From positions 434,001 to 498,000 of the forward strand of contig NZ_JAJUXH010000002.1 of assembly GCF_021390245.1 (NCBI RefSeq): DNA of 64,000 nt. The letters run 5' to 3'. Position 1 is the stretch's first letter; every line of letters begins with the position of its first letter. The translations under genes and the position numbers were made by a program. Below are positions 51,207 to 60,302 of this stretch, piece after piece. The stretch comes from Dyadobacter sp. CY323. GTDB lineage: Bacteria; Bacteroidota; Bacteroidia; Cytophagales; Spirosomataceae. The notes beneath the pieces were generated by a model. That model ran no database searches and was not told the origin of the DNA. It saw only the letters and a list, made by a program, of their open reading frames with translations.

Positions 51207-52358
51207 TTAGTTTTCAGTATCGCTCACATCCAGCTTTTCGGCTTTGTTCAAACCGAGAGAAAGTGTAATGCGGAGCGTTTGTGCCAGCGGGCTTCCCTGC
51301 GTGGTTGGGAACATGTAAGCAAAATCAACCGAATATTTATCCATGAATTTTGCTCCGGCGCCAGCAGTGAAGAACCTGCGGTCACCTTTGTTTTTACTTT
51401 CTCCAAAATACCCGGCTCTTAATGCGAAAATACTGTTATACCAGTACTCTACTCCGGCCGCAACCGCAACTTCCTGGATTTCTTCGCTAAAACCATCCGG
51501 CGCGTCAGAGAATGATCCGAATACACCATTTAACAATGGTCTCTGGTTATAGGCTGTACCATCTGGTGTTGGAACCATCAGCTTATTCACGTCAACAATA
51601 AAATTGAAGCGGTTTCTGCCATCACCCGTAAATGATAACCCGGCGCCAACTTTAAGGTTCGTAGGAATAAAGTTTTCAGTATTGGTACCTGCACCGTAAT
51701 TGATCTTTCCCCCCAGATTTGAAAGTACTGCTCCCAAAGACCAGATAAACTCGCCTCCGGTCTCATCGTTTTTCGTCACGTTACGGTAGAATGCGCTGAT
51801 GTCACCAGCAGCTGTACGCGCAGGGGCAATGGAAACACCATTAATGACCGACGTCCCCGCTAAGTTCGAGGAAATGTATTTCAGGGTAAGACCCATCGAG
51901 AAATTCTTCGCCAGCTGCCTCGAATATGTTCCGCTCAATGCAAGTTCTCTTGAATTAAAATAACCCATTTGAGTTCCGACGGCATCACGCAAATCCAGTT
52001 CACCATTATTAAAGTAATTAACCGAAAACGCCACCGCCTGTTTGTCACCTAGTTTTTTGTAGCCGGTAAGGTATCCCAACCACATGTCGTCAACCAGATT
52101 TCTCAGCCACGGCGTGTAGGATGCGGAGATCCCAAAATCCTTGGTATTGTAAGGTAATTTGGCTGCATTCCAGTAAGTAGAGTTTGCGTCGGGGCTTAAT
52201 GCTACTCCGGCTTCTCCCATTGCAGCGCTTCTGGCGTCAGGTGCAAATGTTAAAAATGACAGTGGTGATGCGGGGATTCTTAGTGTGTCCTGCTGAGCGA
52301 AAAGAACCCCAGAAGATAGAATAAATAGTGAGGATAATGTACCAAAAAAAAGTCTCAT
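51207..52358 (-). CDS. porV: Type IX secretion outer-membrane protein PorV
   Basis: 383 residues, signal peptide (SSLFILSSGVLFAQQ). 14-strand FadL-like barrel of the PorV/LptO group: LSFLTFAPDARSAAMGEAGVALSPDANSTYWNAAKLPY, TPWLRNLVDDMWLGYLTGYKKL, VKYSVDFAYMFPT and LRITLSLGL. PorV carries T9SS cargo from the translocon to the PorU sortase. Encoded directly downstream of porU, the usual arrangement, with its own TAttTTTG promoter in the 104-nt gap. Confidence 0.94.
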   Translation of the reverse strand: MRLFFGTLSSLFILSSGVLFAQQDTLRIPASPLSFLTFAPDARSAAMGEAGVALSPDANSTYWNAAKLPYNTKDFGISASYTPWLRNLVDDMWLGYLTGYKKLGDKQAVAFSVNYFNNGELDLRDAVGTQMGYFNSRELALSGTYSRQLAKNFSMGLTLKYISSNLAGTSVINGVSIAPARTAAGDISAFYRNVTKNDETGGEFIWSLGAVLSNLGGKINYGAGTNTENFIPTNLKVGAGLSFTGDGRNRFNFIVDVNKLMVPTPDGTAYNQRPLLNGVFGSFSDAPDGFSEEIQEVAVAAGVEYWYNSIFALRAGYFGESKNKGDRRFFTAGAGAKFMDKYSVDFAYMFPTTQGSPLAQTLRITLSLGLNKAEKLDVSDTEN

Positions 52359-52409
52359 AGAAATTGGATTTGCGATAGGAAGTGCTTTGAATCAGCTTCT
52401 TTAAAGGGT

Positions 52410-52417
52410 CAAAAATA
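52410..52417 (-). promoter_or_regulatory. -7 box of porV
   Basis: Minus-strand TATTTTTG with a TTAG (3/4 of TTTG) element 19 nt upstream, between porU and porV. Confidence 0.6.
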
Positions 52418-52462
52418 CGATGAAAGATAGTTAATACTAAAAAAATGCTAAGTTTTATTACA

Positions 52463-55400
52463 TTAATGGGAGCGCACCAGCTTCCCCGATCTTTGGTCAC
52501 TACTATTGTCTTTTAGCGACCGGATTGTGAGCCGGTATGGGAGCAAAGTTTGTGTCGCTACGCCATTTGCCAGTTGTTCAATACTTACAGTTTCCTGAAT
52601 GGATGGTTCACTGTTGTAATGTAGCCAGCGGAAATTCCCCAAACGTTGCCCGTTGCCCAAGAAGATGTCAAAAACAATTTCTACATCTTCATTCCCTCTG
52701 CTATGATCCAGGTCAATCGTGAGATCCTTTTCAAAAGGGTTTGGATAAACGTTTAGTGCATTAAGCCTGATCTTACTTTCGGCTTCCACTAGAAATCCGA
52801 ACGCAATTTCGGAAAAGTTAGTATAAGTATCCCACACTTTTAGCCGAGCCACATATTTACCGGTTGGCAGATTATCAAATGGAAATTGCACGACACCTGA
52901 TCTGTAATCGTTCGTGCTGGCAATGTAATAATCGTTCAGCACGATCGACATTGTGTCGTTTAAAGTCAGGGTGATATTATGGTCACTTCCATTCCTGGAA
53001 ATATTTATGCCATTTTCATCACTCAATCGGGCAATCAGCAAAGGTGACGGACCAACTACATCTCCATCTTTAAATGATTCATCGTTTAGGTAGGCGGTTA
53101 TCTTGGGAGGTGTATTGTCCGCTGCTGGATTTCCTTTTCCGCCAACGATCACATCAAGCTGCGCAGAGGCATCAATTAAACTGTCTGACTCTATTGCATA
53201 TACATTTGCCCTGCCCAACCCAAATGCCTCATCCATTGCTTTCGGCATCATGAATTCGCAGGTAAACTCTCCAGCCGTTACGGAAACATTCCCATCAAAC
53301 AATTTGCTCCGGAATTCCGCGTACCTTTCTTTCTCACCTTCACTTCCCAACGTTTGAAAATCTGTCCGCTTGTCGTAGATAGCAACTCTGGCATTTCCTT
53401 CGAAAAGACTGTCTGTCATACCGGTCGTCTCGTCATAAATTTCTCCTTTCAACGTAACCTTTTGCATAGCCCGCAATGTATCAGGCTTTTGGCTCCACCG
53501 GACGCTTTGTTGTGCCCGGCCCAATCTCATGGACGGATCTCCCAAAAGTGTAAAGTTGCGGTTAAGACTTCCCACCAACGCCTTATTTTTTGTTTCTTTT
53601 ACCAAATCTCCCATTCGCCTGCCATTAACCGGAACGATCAGTGATTCGTAAAAAGCTTTGCTAAGTGTAAAATTAGTACTGGAATAAACCGGGCGCGTGG
53701 TACTAATGGCACCGATTGCCGCGCCTCTGGGACTTAATACCATGAGTTCCGCACCCGATACGGTCCCCTGATCATCATAACGGCCGAAGTCGCAGGTTGC
53801 CGTAAAAAGAAGTGGCAGATTGTCAATTCCGCGCGCATTTTGCATATCATTCAAATCCAGAACCTGTTCTTGCGCCCATCCGCTGGTTCCGCCGTGTCCC
53901 GTGTAATTCAGGATTAATGTACCGTTACTGATACTTTTCCGGATCTCGGTGTTTACCGCCGGAGCTTTCTCCCCGGTGGCTGTTTTGATCTGGGAAAATT
54001 CATCAATGAACATCCGGGAAGACATAAATTTCCCCTCTATGAGCCTGGCAAGCTGATCCGCATGGCTTTGGTGAATATTTCCGTCACCATCATCTGCTAC
54101 AAATTTTACTGCATTTTTCCAGTTCCCCGCAGCCCGCGACGACTCGTAGCGAATTAGCTTGTCCACCATTATTTTAGCCTCTGAAACCGTTTTGACCGGC
54201 AACCGGCCGACACCGATGTCCAGAGTGTGATCGCCCAAAGTTGATTCCACCCATTCACCTTCATTAGCGGCCATAAACCCAAAGTAATCATCCGACGAAT
54301 AGGTGTAAACCGGACTCAGCGATTCGCGGCTTTCATAAACTGGTACCCAATTTGTCCGCTGGAACTGTGTCTGGTTTTTATAACGGTTTCGATGATCATA
54401 GGTAGCGTCTCCAAAGAGCAACAGATATTTAAGTTTACCTGGTTCTTTATTATAGAAAAACCTGCTCAAATCGCGTATCGCGGTAAGATCCGGTCTTCCG
54501 GAGGCGAATTCGTTATATACCTGACTGGTAGTTACGACCAGTACATCCAGCCCATCGCTACCTCTCCGGAATGCCGCAAGTCGTTGAGCCTGCGCCTCCC
54601 AGACAGGTGCTGTCACGATGATCAGATCCGGGGTTTCTTGTGACGTCAGATCCTGATTACCAATGCGTTGCCAGCCAGACAGATCAAATGCCTGTTCCGG
54701 TTTAAAAACGATATACTTACTTAATGTCTTTGCTCCTTTCGCGCTAAAAGAAAATGATCCAGCCGCATTCTGCCCGTTTACCAGTGCTGGTAACGCTCCA
54801 TTTGTAACGTTCCATAGATATCCGCCATTGGCAAAGCTCTGAAACTGATACGTGATGGTATCACGGTTTTGTGGCAAAAAATGATAAACCTGCTGCTTTT
54901 CATAAGTCCGCAACTCCCGCCGGACCTGCATTCCTACATAGTCGAGATAGGCCTGAGCAGAACCCTGGCCATTCTTATTATAAGTTACTGTCAAAGAGAA
55001 TGATGGAGGAGAAGCCGCAGGAGCAGTTGTCAGATATGTTGCCTCGGAATGTAAGGCCCGCACATCATACGTGCCGCTGGTTACGGTTCCGATCCGCCCC
55101 TCGCCGACAGCCTGGCCGTTCAATGCCCAGGTAAAGCTGGTTGGAATCTGCGCCGAACCTATCGCGGACGTTCTTACCTTAATTTCGGAATCAGGAATAA
55201 CACCAGGAAGGTCAATTGACATGGTTAGGGGCGCTGATCCTCCGAGATATTCGCCCCACCATTCACGACCGGATTTCAGTAAGTTGGTCGATTCCGCTTC
55301 GTGATACCAGTAATCATCAAACTGAGTGACCACTTTTGCGGATCCGGCCGAAACGAGACCCATATTTTTGACACGCAGTCCGTCATCTGGCCCAACGGTG

Positions 55401-55822
55401 AGAAAATAGTAGCTCGTGTCGGAGTAGCAATTGACCTTATGCTGCAACTCCGCTTTAACTGAGTCATACACGATTACGTGCGGACCTTCGGCATAAAAAA
55501 AAATGGCGTCGTTATTGTCAAACTTTCCGTCTTCTTCGCCCGCCACCCAAATGGCGTTTTCCGTTAAGGCATTTCGATAACCGGAAGCATTTGATTGCGG
55601 CAACATTGCACCGCCATTTCCGAAAATGCGGATTTTCTTAGGGGTAATTTTTGAGGGATCCATGCCTATCTTCCGTAGCTGGGCAGGACCAATTTTGTGA
55701 ACACCCGTCTGGGTGATGGTCAGCTTGTACCAATCACCTGTCGCCAAAACGGATTTTTGAGCCTCTACCGAAAAGTGAATTAAAATCCCTATGCAACAGA
55801 ACGCTGCATGTTTTAATATCAT
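52463..55822 (-). CDS. porU: Type IX secretion sortase PorU (C25 cysteine protease)
   Basis: 1,119 residues from ATG 55822 (ten more from an upstream Met overlapping the SprT gene). Removes the C-terminal sorting domain from T9SS cargo and attaches it to A-LPS on the outer surface. Signal MILKHAAFCCIGILIHFSVEAQ. Gingipain-like dyad His643 (NYTGHGGTSGW) and Cys677 (FTATCDFGRYDDQ). YKLTITQTGVHKIGPAQL and the C-terminal NVYPNPFEKDLTIDL are PorU-typical. Operon porU-porV with the SprT-like gene 8 nt upstream. Confidence 0.95.
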   Translation of the reverse strand: MILKHAAFCCIGILIHFSVEAQKSVLATGDWYKLTITQTGVHKIGPAQLRKIGMDPSKITPKKIRIFGNGGAMLPQSNASGYRNALTENAIWVAGEEDGKFDNNDAIFFYAEGPHVIVYDSVKAELQHKVNCYSDTSYYFLTVGPDDGLRVKNMGLVSAGSAKVVTQFDDYWYHEAESTNLLKSGREWWGEYLGGSAPLTMSIDLPGVIPDSEIKVRTSAIGSAQIPTSFTWALNGQAVGEGRIGTVTSGTYDVRALHSEATYLTTAPAASPPSFSLTVTYNKNGQGSAQAYLDYVGMQVRRELRTYEKQQVYHFLPQNRDTITYQFQSFANGGYLWNVTNGALPALVNGQNAAGSFSFSAKGAKTLSKYIVFKPEQAFDLSGWQRIGNQDLTSQETPDLIIVTAPVWEAQAQRLAAFRRGSDGLDVLVVTTSQVYNEFASGRPDLTAIRDLSRFFYNKEPGKLKYLLLFGDATYDHRNRYKNQTQFQRTNWVPVYESRESLSPVYTYSSDDYFGFMAANEGEWVESTLGDHTLDIGVGRLPVKTVSEAKIMVDKLIRYESSRAAGNWKNAVKFVADDGDGNIHQSHADQLARLIEGKFMSSRMFIDEFSQIKTATGEKAPAVNTEIRKSISNGTLILNYTGHGGTSGWAQEQVLDLNDMQNARGIDNLPLLFTATCDFGRYDDQGTVSGAELMVLSPRGAAIGAISTTRPVYSSTNFTLSKAFYESLIVPVNGRRMGDLVKETKNKALVGSLNRNFTLLGDPSMRLGRAQQSVRWSQKPDTLRAMQKVTLKGEIYDETTGMTDSLFEGNARVAIYDKRTDFQTLGSEGEKERYAEFRSKLFDGNVSVTAGEFTCEFMMPKAMDEAFGLGRANVYAIESDSLIDASAQLDVIVGGKGNPAADNTPPKITAYLNDESFKDGDVVGPSPLLIARLSDENGINISRNGSDHNITLTLNDTMSIVLNDYYIASTNDYRSGVVQFPFDNLPTGKYVARLKVWDTYTNFSEIAFGFLVEAESKIRLNALNVYPNPFEKDLTIDLDHSRGNEDVEIVFDIFLGNGQRLGNFRWLHYNSEPSIQETVSIEQLANGVATQTLLPYRLTIRSLKDNSSDQRSGKLVRSH

Positions 55823-55829
55823 AAACACA

Positions 55830-56444
55830 TCAACACGCTTCAACCAATGCATGGGCCGGGATTGTATAAAGACGCTGTGAAGCTTTGTCCGTACAAAGCA
55901 CCCGGGTCCTTCTCAGCGTTCCCCGGGTAAATGTTCTGTTCTGAAAAACGAAGCTGGAACCTTCATTCAATTGAAAAAGGGCTATTCTTCCTGTATCCGC
56001 ATGTTGATCGTCATACTTTCTGAGCGCATTAAAAAGAATCTGATCTCCGCCGGTAGATGCCGCAGGGTTTTGTGAATAACGAAGCAGTGGGACAAGAACG
56101 TCTTCCGGAAAAATACTTTCATTCATGACGGGTAACAAAAGAACCCGAAATTCATGTTTCCATTCGGCTCCATGTGGCGCAATCTGCCTTCTGGACCTTC
56201 CTTTGTATTTGTAATGTACCACGCAGTGAGCAACCTCATGCAGATACGTGATCAGGAAATTATATGGATTGAGATTGACGTTGACCGTTATTCTGGGGAT
56301 GAAACCTGGCCTGACGGTGAAATCTCCAAGTCGGGTGCGGCGTGGCCGTGACAGGAAGAAATCGAATTTATGTAGTTGATATAATTCTTCGCAATAAGCA
56401 ATTGCACGTGACGGAACATGCAAGCCAAAGGATCCATTTTTCAT
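55830..56444 (-). CDS. SprT-like zinc-protease domain protein
   Basis: 204 residues. The zinc motif HEVAHCVVHYKYKGRSRRQIAPHGAEWKHEF contains HExxH and a downstream His. Spartan/SprT-type metalloprotease domain (about 30-130); the last part has a possible zinc ribbon-like Cys pattern that is not complete. Related proteins act on DNA-protein crosslinks; many Bacteroidota SprT proteins lie beside porU without a known link. Overlaps the longer reading of porU by 23 nt. Confidence 0.85.
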   Translation of the reverse strand: MKNGSFGLHVPSRAIAYCEELYQLHKFDFFLSRPRRTRLGDFTVRPGFIPRITVNVNLNPYNFLITYLHEVAHCVVHYKYKGRSRRQIAPHGAEWKHEFRVLLLPVMNESIFPEDVLVPLLRYSQNPAASTGGDQILFNALRKYDDQHADTGRIALFQLNEGSSFVFQNRTFTRGTLRRTRVLCTDKASQRLYTIPAHALVEAC

Positions 56445-56453
56445 CCTTTAAAT

Positions 56454-56488
56454 AAAAAAAGAAAAGCCCTATTTTCATAGGGCTTTTC
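56454..56488 (-). terminator. Terminator of the small lipoprotein gene
   Basis: GAAAAGCCCTAT (56461-56472), loop TTTC, ATAGGGCTTTTC (56477-56488); a T-run follows on the minus strand. Confidence 0.88.
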
Positions 56489-56512
56489 AAGATTTTCGAC
56501 TCGTACGTCTGA

Positions 56513-56692
56513 TTACTTGATTGAATCAGCAGCAGCAGTGTCAGAAGCAGCAGTGTCAACAGCAGTAGTATCAACTAGAGGAGTTTCAACAGTTACAGCA
56601 GTTGTGTCAGCAGATTCGTCAGCTGGTTTGCTAGTACAAGCAGCGAAAGTTACCATCCCGGCAACAAACGCTAAAGCAAAGATTTTTTTCAT
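56513..56692 (-). CDS. Small Thr/Ala/Asp-rich lipoprotein
   Basis: 59 residues from ATG 56692. Signal MKKIFALAFVAGMVTFAAC with lipidation Cys19, then a low-complexity tail of Thr, Ala and Asp (TTAVTVETPLVDTTAVDTAA). Own promoter (56719-56726) and terminator, so an independently expressed small envelope lipoprotein. The tandem codon pattern gives the DNA a repeat-like look. Function unknown. Confidence 0.8.
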   Translation of the reverse strand: MKKIFALAFVAGMVTFAACTSKPADESADTTAVTVETPLVDTTAVDTAASDTAAADSIK

Positions 56693-56718
56693 TTCTTGGG
56701 TGTAATTAAGGTTCGATG

Positions 56719-56726
56719 CAAAGGTA
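56719..56726 (-). promoter_or_regulatory. -7 box of the small lipoprotein gene
   Basis: Minus-strand TACCTTTG matches TAnnTTTG, 27-34 nt upstream of ATG 56692. Confidence 0.55.
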
Positions 56727-56841
56727 ACAGGATTAGTTTCAATAATCCTAATTTTGAGTTTGTATTTTTCCAAGAACTTAAAAATTCCTTAGAAAATTTT
56801 CTCGACCCTCTGTTATATGCAATTATTTCACCCATTTATTC

Positions 56842-57615
56842 CTACACGCTTTCCAGCTTACGATTGTAAGCTTTTACGCAGGCTGCTACCTCCGGAAGGA
56901 GATCCGGATTTTGTTCTATTCCATTACCGACCACAATTACATCAGCACCCGCATTCAGAGCGTTGTCGGCCTTTTCATACGAATCGATGCCGCCGCCGAC
57001 GATAATCGGAACATCCACCGTGTCACGTACTGCCGCGATCGTCTCCGCAGTAACCGGAAACTGAGCTCCGCTGCCTGCATCGAGAAAAATGTTTTTTAAT
57101 CCTAAATATTCCCCGGCGAGCGCGGTACAAGCTACGATGCCAGGTTTATCGCGAGGTAATGGTATTGTATTGCTGATATAGGAAACCGTAGTAAGTCTGC
57201 CGCTTTCTATTAGCAGATAACCGGTCGGCAACACTTCAATTCCGCTTCTTTTCAGTAAAGGTGCGGCAATTACATGCTGCCCGATAAGCAACTCCGCATT
57301 ACGTCCGGAAATAAGAGAAAGTAACAGAATTGCGTCTGCGGAAGGATCAATATGAAGGCTGCTACCCGGAAAAAGGATAGCAGGTATGGTTGTATGTTCG
57401 TGAATGGCGGCGATCAGTTTATCTATCGCGTAATTGGTTATGAGGCTTCCTCCCACGAAAAAGAAGTCAACGCCATGCGCAACCGCATATTCAAGGAATT
57501 TCGGAAAGGTAGAAAAGTTTACTTTATCAGGATCTAAGAGAACGGCAAACGATTTCCTTTTTTCTTCTCGTCTTGTGGAAAGGAGGTTTGCGATTTTTTG
57601 ATTCGCTGCTTTCAT
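56842..57615 (-). CDS. Geranylgeranylglyceryl/heptaprenylglyceryl phosphate synthase family protein
   Basis: 257 residues, TIM barrel. Transfers a prenyl chain to sn-glycerol-1-phosphate in characterised relatives. FAVLLDPDKVN, DFFFVGGSLIT, AILFPGSSLHIDPSADAILLLSLISGRN, IEVLPTGYLLIESG, YLGLKNIFLDAGSGAQFPV and VGGGIDSYEKADNALNAGADVIVVGNGIEQNP match the GGGPS/PcrB group, with the G1P phosphate loop GGG and GNG. Bacteroidota carry group II members; the lipid product in these bacteria is unclear. Its start overlaps the upstream gene stop by 4 nt. Confidence 0.9.
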   Translation of the reverse strand: MKAANQKIANLLSTRREEKRKSFAVLLDPDKVNFSTFPKFLEYAVAHGVDFFFVGGSLITNYAIDKLIAAIHEHTTIPAILFPGSSLHIDPSADAILLLSLISGRNAELLIGQHVIAAPLLKRSGIEVLPTGYLLIESGRLTTVSYISNTIPLPRDKPGIVACTALAGEYLGLKNIFLDAGSGAQFPVTAETIAAVRDTVDVPIIVGGGIDSYEKADNALNAGADVIVVGNGIEQNPDLLPEVAACVKAYNRKLESV

Positions 57616-58034
57616 TCAGTTTTTCGTTCGTCTTCAATTAAATGCTTCAGCTTTTGGCGCGCCCAACCAATTGCAAATGTCCAAGCCAAACCCTGCACAG
57701 CCTGCATAACCGTCGCCTGTGTTTTCTTATTGGTGATCCGGCTTTTTTTAACAAGTACAAGTTCGTCCAGCCGCTGCTTTTCTTTCTCTCGTTCCTTGTC
57801 TTTTTTTGTTTTTGGAAGAATCGCATTCATTACCACAAACGTAGTAACTACGACCCCGCCAATGACAAGTGCCTTCTTGCCATACTCTGTTGCATCGCTC
57901 TTGAGGTTAGTCCACTGTCCTTCAAGCCTTTCCTTGTAAAGATCAGCATCCTGCAACAATTCTTGCTTCTCTTTATCCGTATCGGAAGAAAAAGGCTTAG
58001 TGACCTTTACTGAAGAATCTATCGAAGAACTCAT
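57612..58034 (-). CDS. Small membrane-associated protein of unknown function
   Basis: 140 residues from ATG 58034 (156 from an earlier Met). Acidic coiled N-terminus (DTDKEKQELLQDADLYKERLE), one transmembrane helix (ALVIGGVVVTTFVVMNAIL) and a Lys-rich charged region followed by a second hydrophobic stretch (ATVMQAVQGLAWTFAIGWARQ). Unknown family; stop overlaps the GGGPS start by 4 nt, so coupled translation. Confidence 0.7.
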   Translation of the reverse strand: MSSSIDSSVKVTKPFSSDTDKEKQELLQDADLYKERLEGQWTNLKSDATEYGKKALVIGGVVVTTFVVMNAILPKTKKDKEREKEKQRLDELVLVKKSRITNKKTQATVMQAVQGLAWTFAIGWARQKLKHLIEDERKTE

Positions 58035-58132
58035 TTCATCCCTGTTTAATAGTGGTCTGTGAAATTTCGGAAAGAGATCCAAAAATAGTAATTCAGGGTA
58101 AATTAATCCCCCAATTTAAACTATCAAATGCA

Positions 58133-58471
58133 TTATTCCTCTTTCTCCTTTAAAAAGCGAACGATCAACCCTCGAATAAACCTGATCAGATTTTCTCTCC
58201 AGATGATCCAGGCTGCCAGTTTTAAAACAAAAACTCCCAGCAAGATGAGGTATCCCAGATAATCGCTATCAAGCCATTTATTTAGGAAAGTACCTATTAA
58301 AATAACAATCAGGATCAGTATGGTAAGTGCAATGCAGAGCACCAGAGCGGCATAAACCGCCATTACCACTGCACGCTCGATCTTGTCTCTCGTCTCAATT
58401 TTAAACAGATCGATGCGGGTCTCGAAATACTTAAAAAGTGTTTCCTTAATTTCCTCTAATTGACTTAGCAT
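58133..58471 (-). CDS. Phage-holin-family small membrane protein (holin 3_6 type)
   Basis: 112 residues: charged helix QLEEIKETLFKYFETRIDLFKIETRDKIERAVVM, two transmembrane helices and a basic C-terminus. Matches the general look of PF07332-like proteins, chromosomal in Bacteroidota and not evidence of a prophage; no phage genes are near. Confidence 0.75.
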   Translation of the reverse strand: MLSQLEEIKETLFKYFETRIDLFKIETRDKIERAVVMAVYAALVLCIALTILILIVILIGTFLNKWLDSDYLGYLILLGVFVLKLAAWIIWRENLIRFIRGLIVRFLKEKEE

Positions 58472-58532
58472 AAGCGGTATTTGTCAAATCATGTGCATCT
58501 TATTACCGCCTGGTTCACAGGCTTTCAATACA

Positions 58533-58868
58533 CTAATCCAAAAACATACCAAGAATAGACGAAACGACAGAAACGACCAGACCAAATAGCAAAGCGGAAA
58601 TGAAATTGTCGATTGCAAACCCGTTTACCAAAAAAGTAGCGATGTAAATAATAAAAACATTCACTACGAAATAGAACAACCCGAGGGTGAGAATGGTAAT
58701 GGGAAGTGCCAAAATCTGAAGTACCGGCTTCAGAAACGTGTTCAGGATACCCAGTACGATTGCCACTATGACGGCCGTTCCGATGCTGGAAACTACAACA
58801 CCCGGAATTAAATTCGCTGCTAGCAGTACCGCCAAAGTACTGATTACAAGTCGTAGGAGTAATTTCAT
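58533..58868 (-). CDS. YvlD-like (phage holin 4_2 type) membrane protein
   Basis: 111 residues with four predicted helices: LLLRLVISTLAVLLAANLIPGVVV, VIVAIVLGILNTFLKPVLQILALPITILTLGLFYFVVNVFIIYIATFLVNGF. Motif NTFLKPVLQILALPITILTLGLF is characteristic of YvlD/DUF360. Begins 12 nt after the hisIE stop, so part of the his transcript. Function unknown. Confidence 0.82.
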   Translation of the reverse strand: MKLLLRLVISTLAVLLAANLIPGVVVSSIGTAVIVAIVLGILNTFLKPVLQILALPITILTLGLFYFVVNVFIIYIATFLVNGFAIDNFISALLFGLVVSVVSSILGMFLD

Positions 58869-58880
58869 ACCTTACAATCG

Positions 58881-59510
58881 TTATTGGTGACGGCTACGAA
58901 GTACGTCAATTACCTCATCTAAGTCAATGTTTTTCTGCTCCAGAAGTACCAAAAGGTGAAACAGCAAATCAGACACTTCATTCTTGAAAAGCTCGGTATC
59001 ATTATCCTTGGCCTCGATCACCACCTCCACCGCTTCCTCGCCAACCTTCTGCGCAATTTTGTTGATCCCTTTCTGAAAAAGGCTGCTTGTGTAAGACTCT
59101 TCGCTTGGGTTCAATTTTCTTTCCCGGATCACTTTCTTCTGAAGGTAATTGAGAAAAAACGCCTCCCCCATCCGCTCATCCTGACTATTTTTTTCCCCAA
59201 AACAGGTATCAGAGCCGGTGTGGCATGTAGGACCTGCCGGGGTGGCTTTAATCAGTAACGTATCTCCATCGCAATCGGCGATAATTTCATTCACAAAGAG
59301 AAAGTTACCCGAGGTTTCACCTTTTGTCCAGAGACGCTGTTTGCTCCGGCTGAAAAAAGTAACGGTACCTTCCATCTTCGTTTTTTCCAATGCTTCCGGG
59401 TTCATGTAACCCAGCATTAGCACTTTATCCGTGTGAATGTCTTGAATGACAGCGGGAATCAGCCCGTCTGCCGACTTATCAAAATGAATCGTTGAAAAGG
59501 TTTCGCTCAT
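58881..59510 (-). CDS. hisIE: Bifunctional phosphoribosyl-AMP cyclohydrolase/phosphoribosyl-ATP pyrophosphatase
   Basis: Steps 2 and 3 of histidine synthesis in one chain of 209 residues. HisI domain (about 1-110) with Zn/Mg ligands in DCDGDTLLIKATPAGPTCHTGSDTCF; HisE domain (about 115-209) with SLFQKGINKIAQKVGEEAVEVVIEAKDND and NEVSDLLFHLLVLL, whose acidic residues bind Mg. Lies 13 nt after hisF in the operon. Confidence 0.96.
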   Translation of the reverse strand: MSETFSTIHFDKSADGLIPAVIQDIHTDKVLMLGYMNPEALEKTKMEGTVTFFSRSKQRLWTKGETSGNFLFVNEIIADCDGDTLLIKATPAGPTCHTGSDTCFGEKNSQDERMGEAFFLNYLQKKVIRERKLNPSEESYTSSLFQKGINKIAQKVGEEAVEVVIEAKDNDTELFKNEVSDLLFHLLVLLEQKNIDLDEVIDVLRSRHQ

Positions 59511-59523
59511 GCGTTCTGTTGTT

Positions 59524-60297
59524 TTACTTAGTCATTCTCATTGGCAGATTTTTGCCATTCAGATATTCTTTCAAATCAGGTATACCGATTTCCCGGAAAT
59601 GGAAAATACTGGCTGCAAGTCCCGCATCTGCCTTTCCCGTTGTAAAGACGTCATAAAAATGATCCATATTTCCGGCTCCGCCCGAAGCGATTACCGGGAT
59701 ATTTGCATTCCCTGAAATCGTCGCCGTCAGTTCTAATGCGAAACCATTTTTTGTACCGTCCGTATCCATCGATGTGAGCAGTATCTCGCCTGCACCGCGA
59801 TCTTCTACTTCTTTCGCCCAGGGAATCGAACGTATTTCGGTTGGCTTTCGGCCACCGTGCGTATGTACAATATGCTCATTTCCATCCTCCGTTTCAATAT
59901 AACGCGTATCAATGGCGACCACGATGCATTGACTTCCAAACTCGAGAGAAAGCTCATTAATCAAATCGGGGTTCCGTACAGCCGCTGAGTTAATGGAAAC
60001 CTTGTCAGCACCGGCATGTAGCAACGCGGAAACATCCGCAATGGATGAAATGCCCCCGCCCACGGTAAAAGGGATGTTGATCGTCTGTGCTACCCTTCTT
60101 ACCAGATCGATAAACGTTGATCGCCCGTCAATCGTAGCCGTGATATCCAGATAAACCAGCTCGTCGGCTCCTTGTTCCGCATATAATGCGCCCAGTTCGA
60201 CCGCATCACCGGCATCACGGAGGTTTACGAAGTTTACACCTTTTACAGTCCGGCCGTCTTTTACATCAAGACAAGGGATTATTCTTTTTGTTAACAT
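59524..60297 (-). CDS. hisF: Imidazole glycerol phosphate synthase cyclase subunit
   Basis: 257-residue TIM barrel producing IGP and AICAR with ammonia from His[19 protein letters not shown] (Asp11), IAIDTRY (Asp about 130) and VGGGISS are catalytic and phosphate-binding landmarks. Its start lies 5 nt after the hisA stop. Confidence 0.97.
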   Translation of the reverse strand: MLTKRIIPCLDVKDGRTVKGVNFVNLRDAGDAVELGALYAEQGADELVYLDITATIDGRSTFIDLVRRVAQTINIPFTVGGGISSIADVSALLHAGADKVSINSAAVRNPDLINELSLEFGSQCIVVAIDTRYIETEDGNEHIVHTHGGRKPTEIRSIPWAKEVEDRGAGEILLTSMDTDGTKNGFALELTATISGNANIPVIASGGAGNMDHFYDVFTTGKADAGLAASIFHFREIGIPDLKEYLNGKNLPMRMTK

Positions 60298-60302
60298 AGT
60301 TT

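Noticed and set aside
56520..56610. Tandem repeat tract
   Set aside because: Explained by the Thr/Ala/Asp low-complexity tail of the small lipoprotein.
58133..58868. Prophage remnant suggested by two holin-family names
   Set aside because: Both are chromosomal small membrane families; no other phage gene or attachment site is near and they follow hisIE in one operon.
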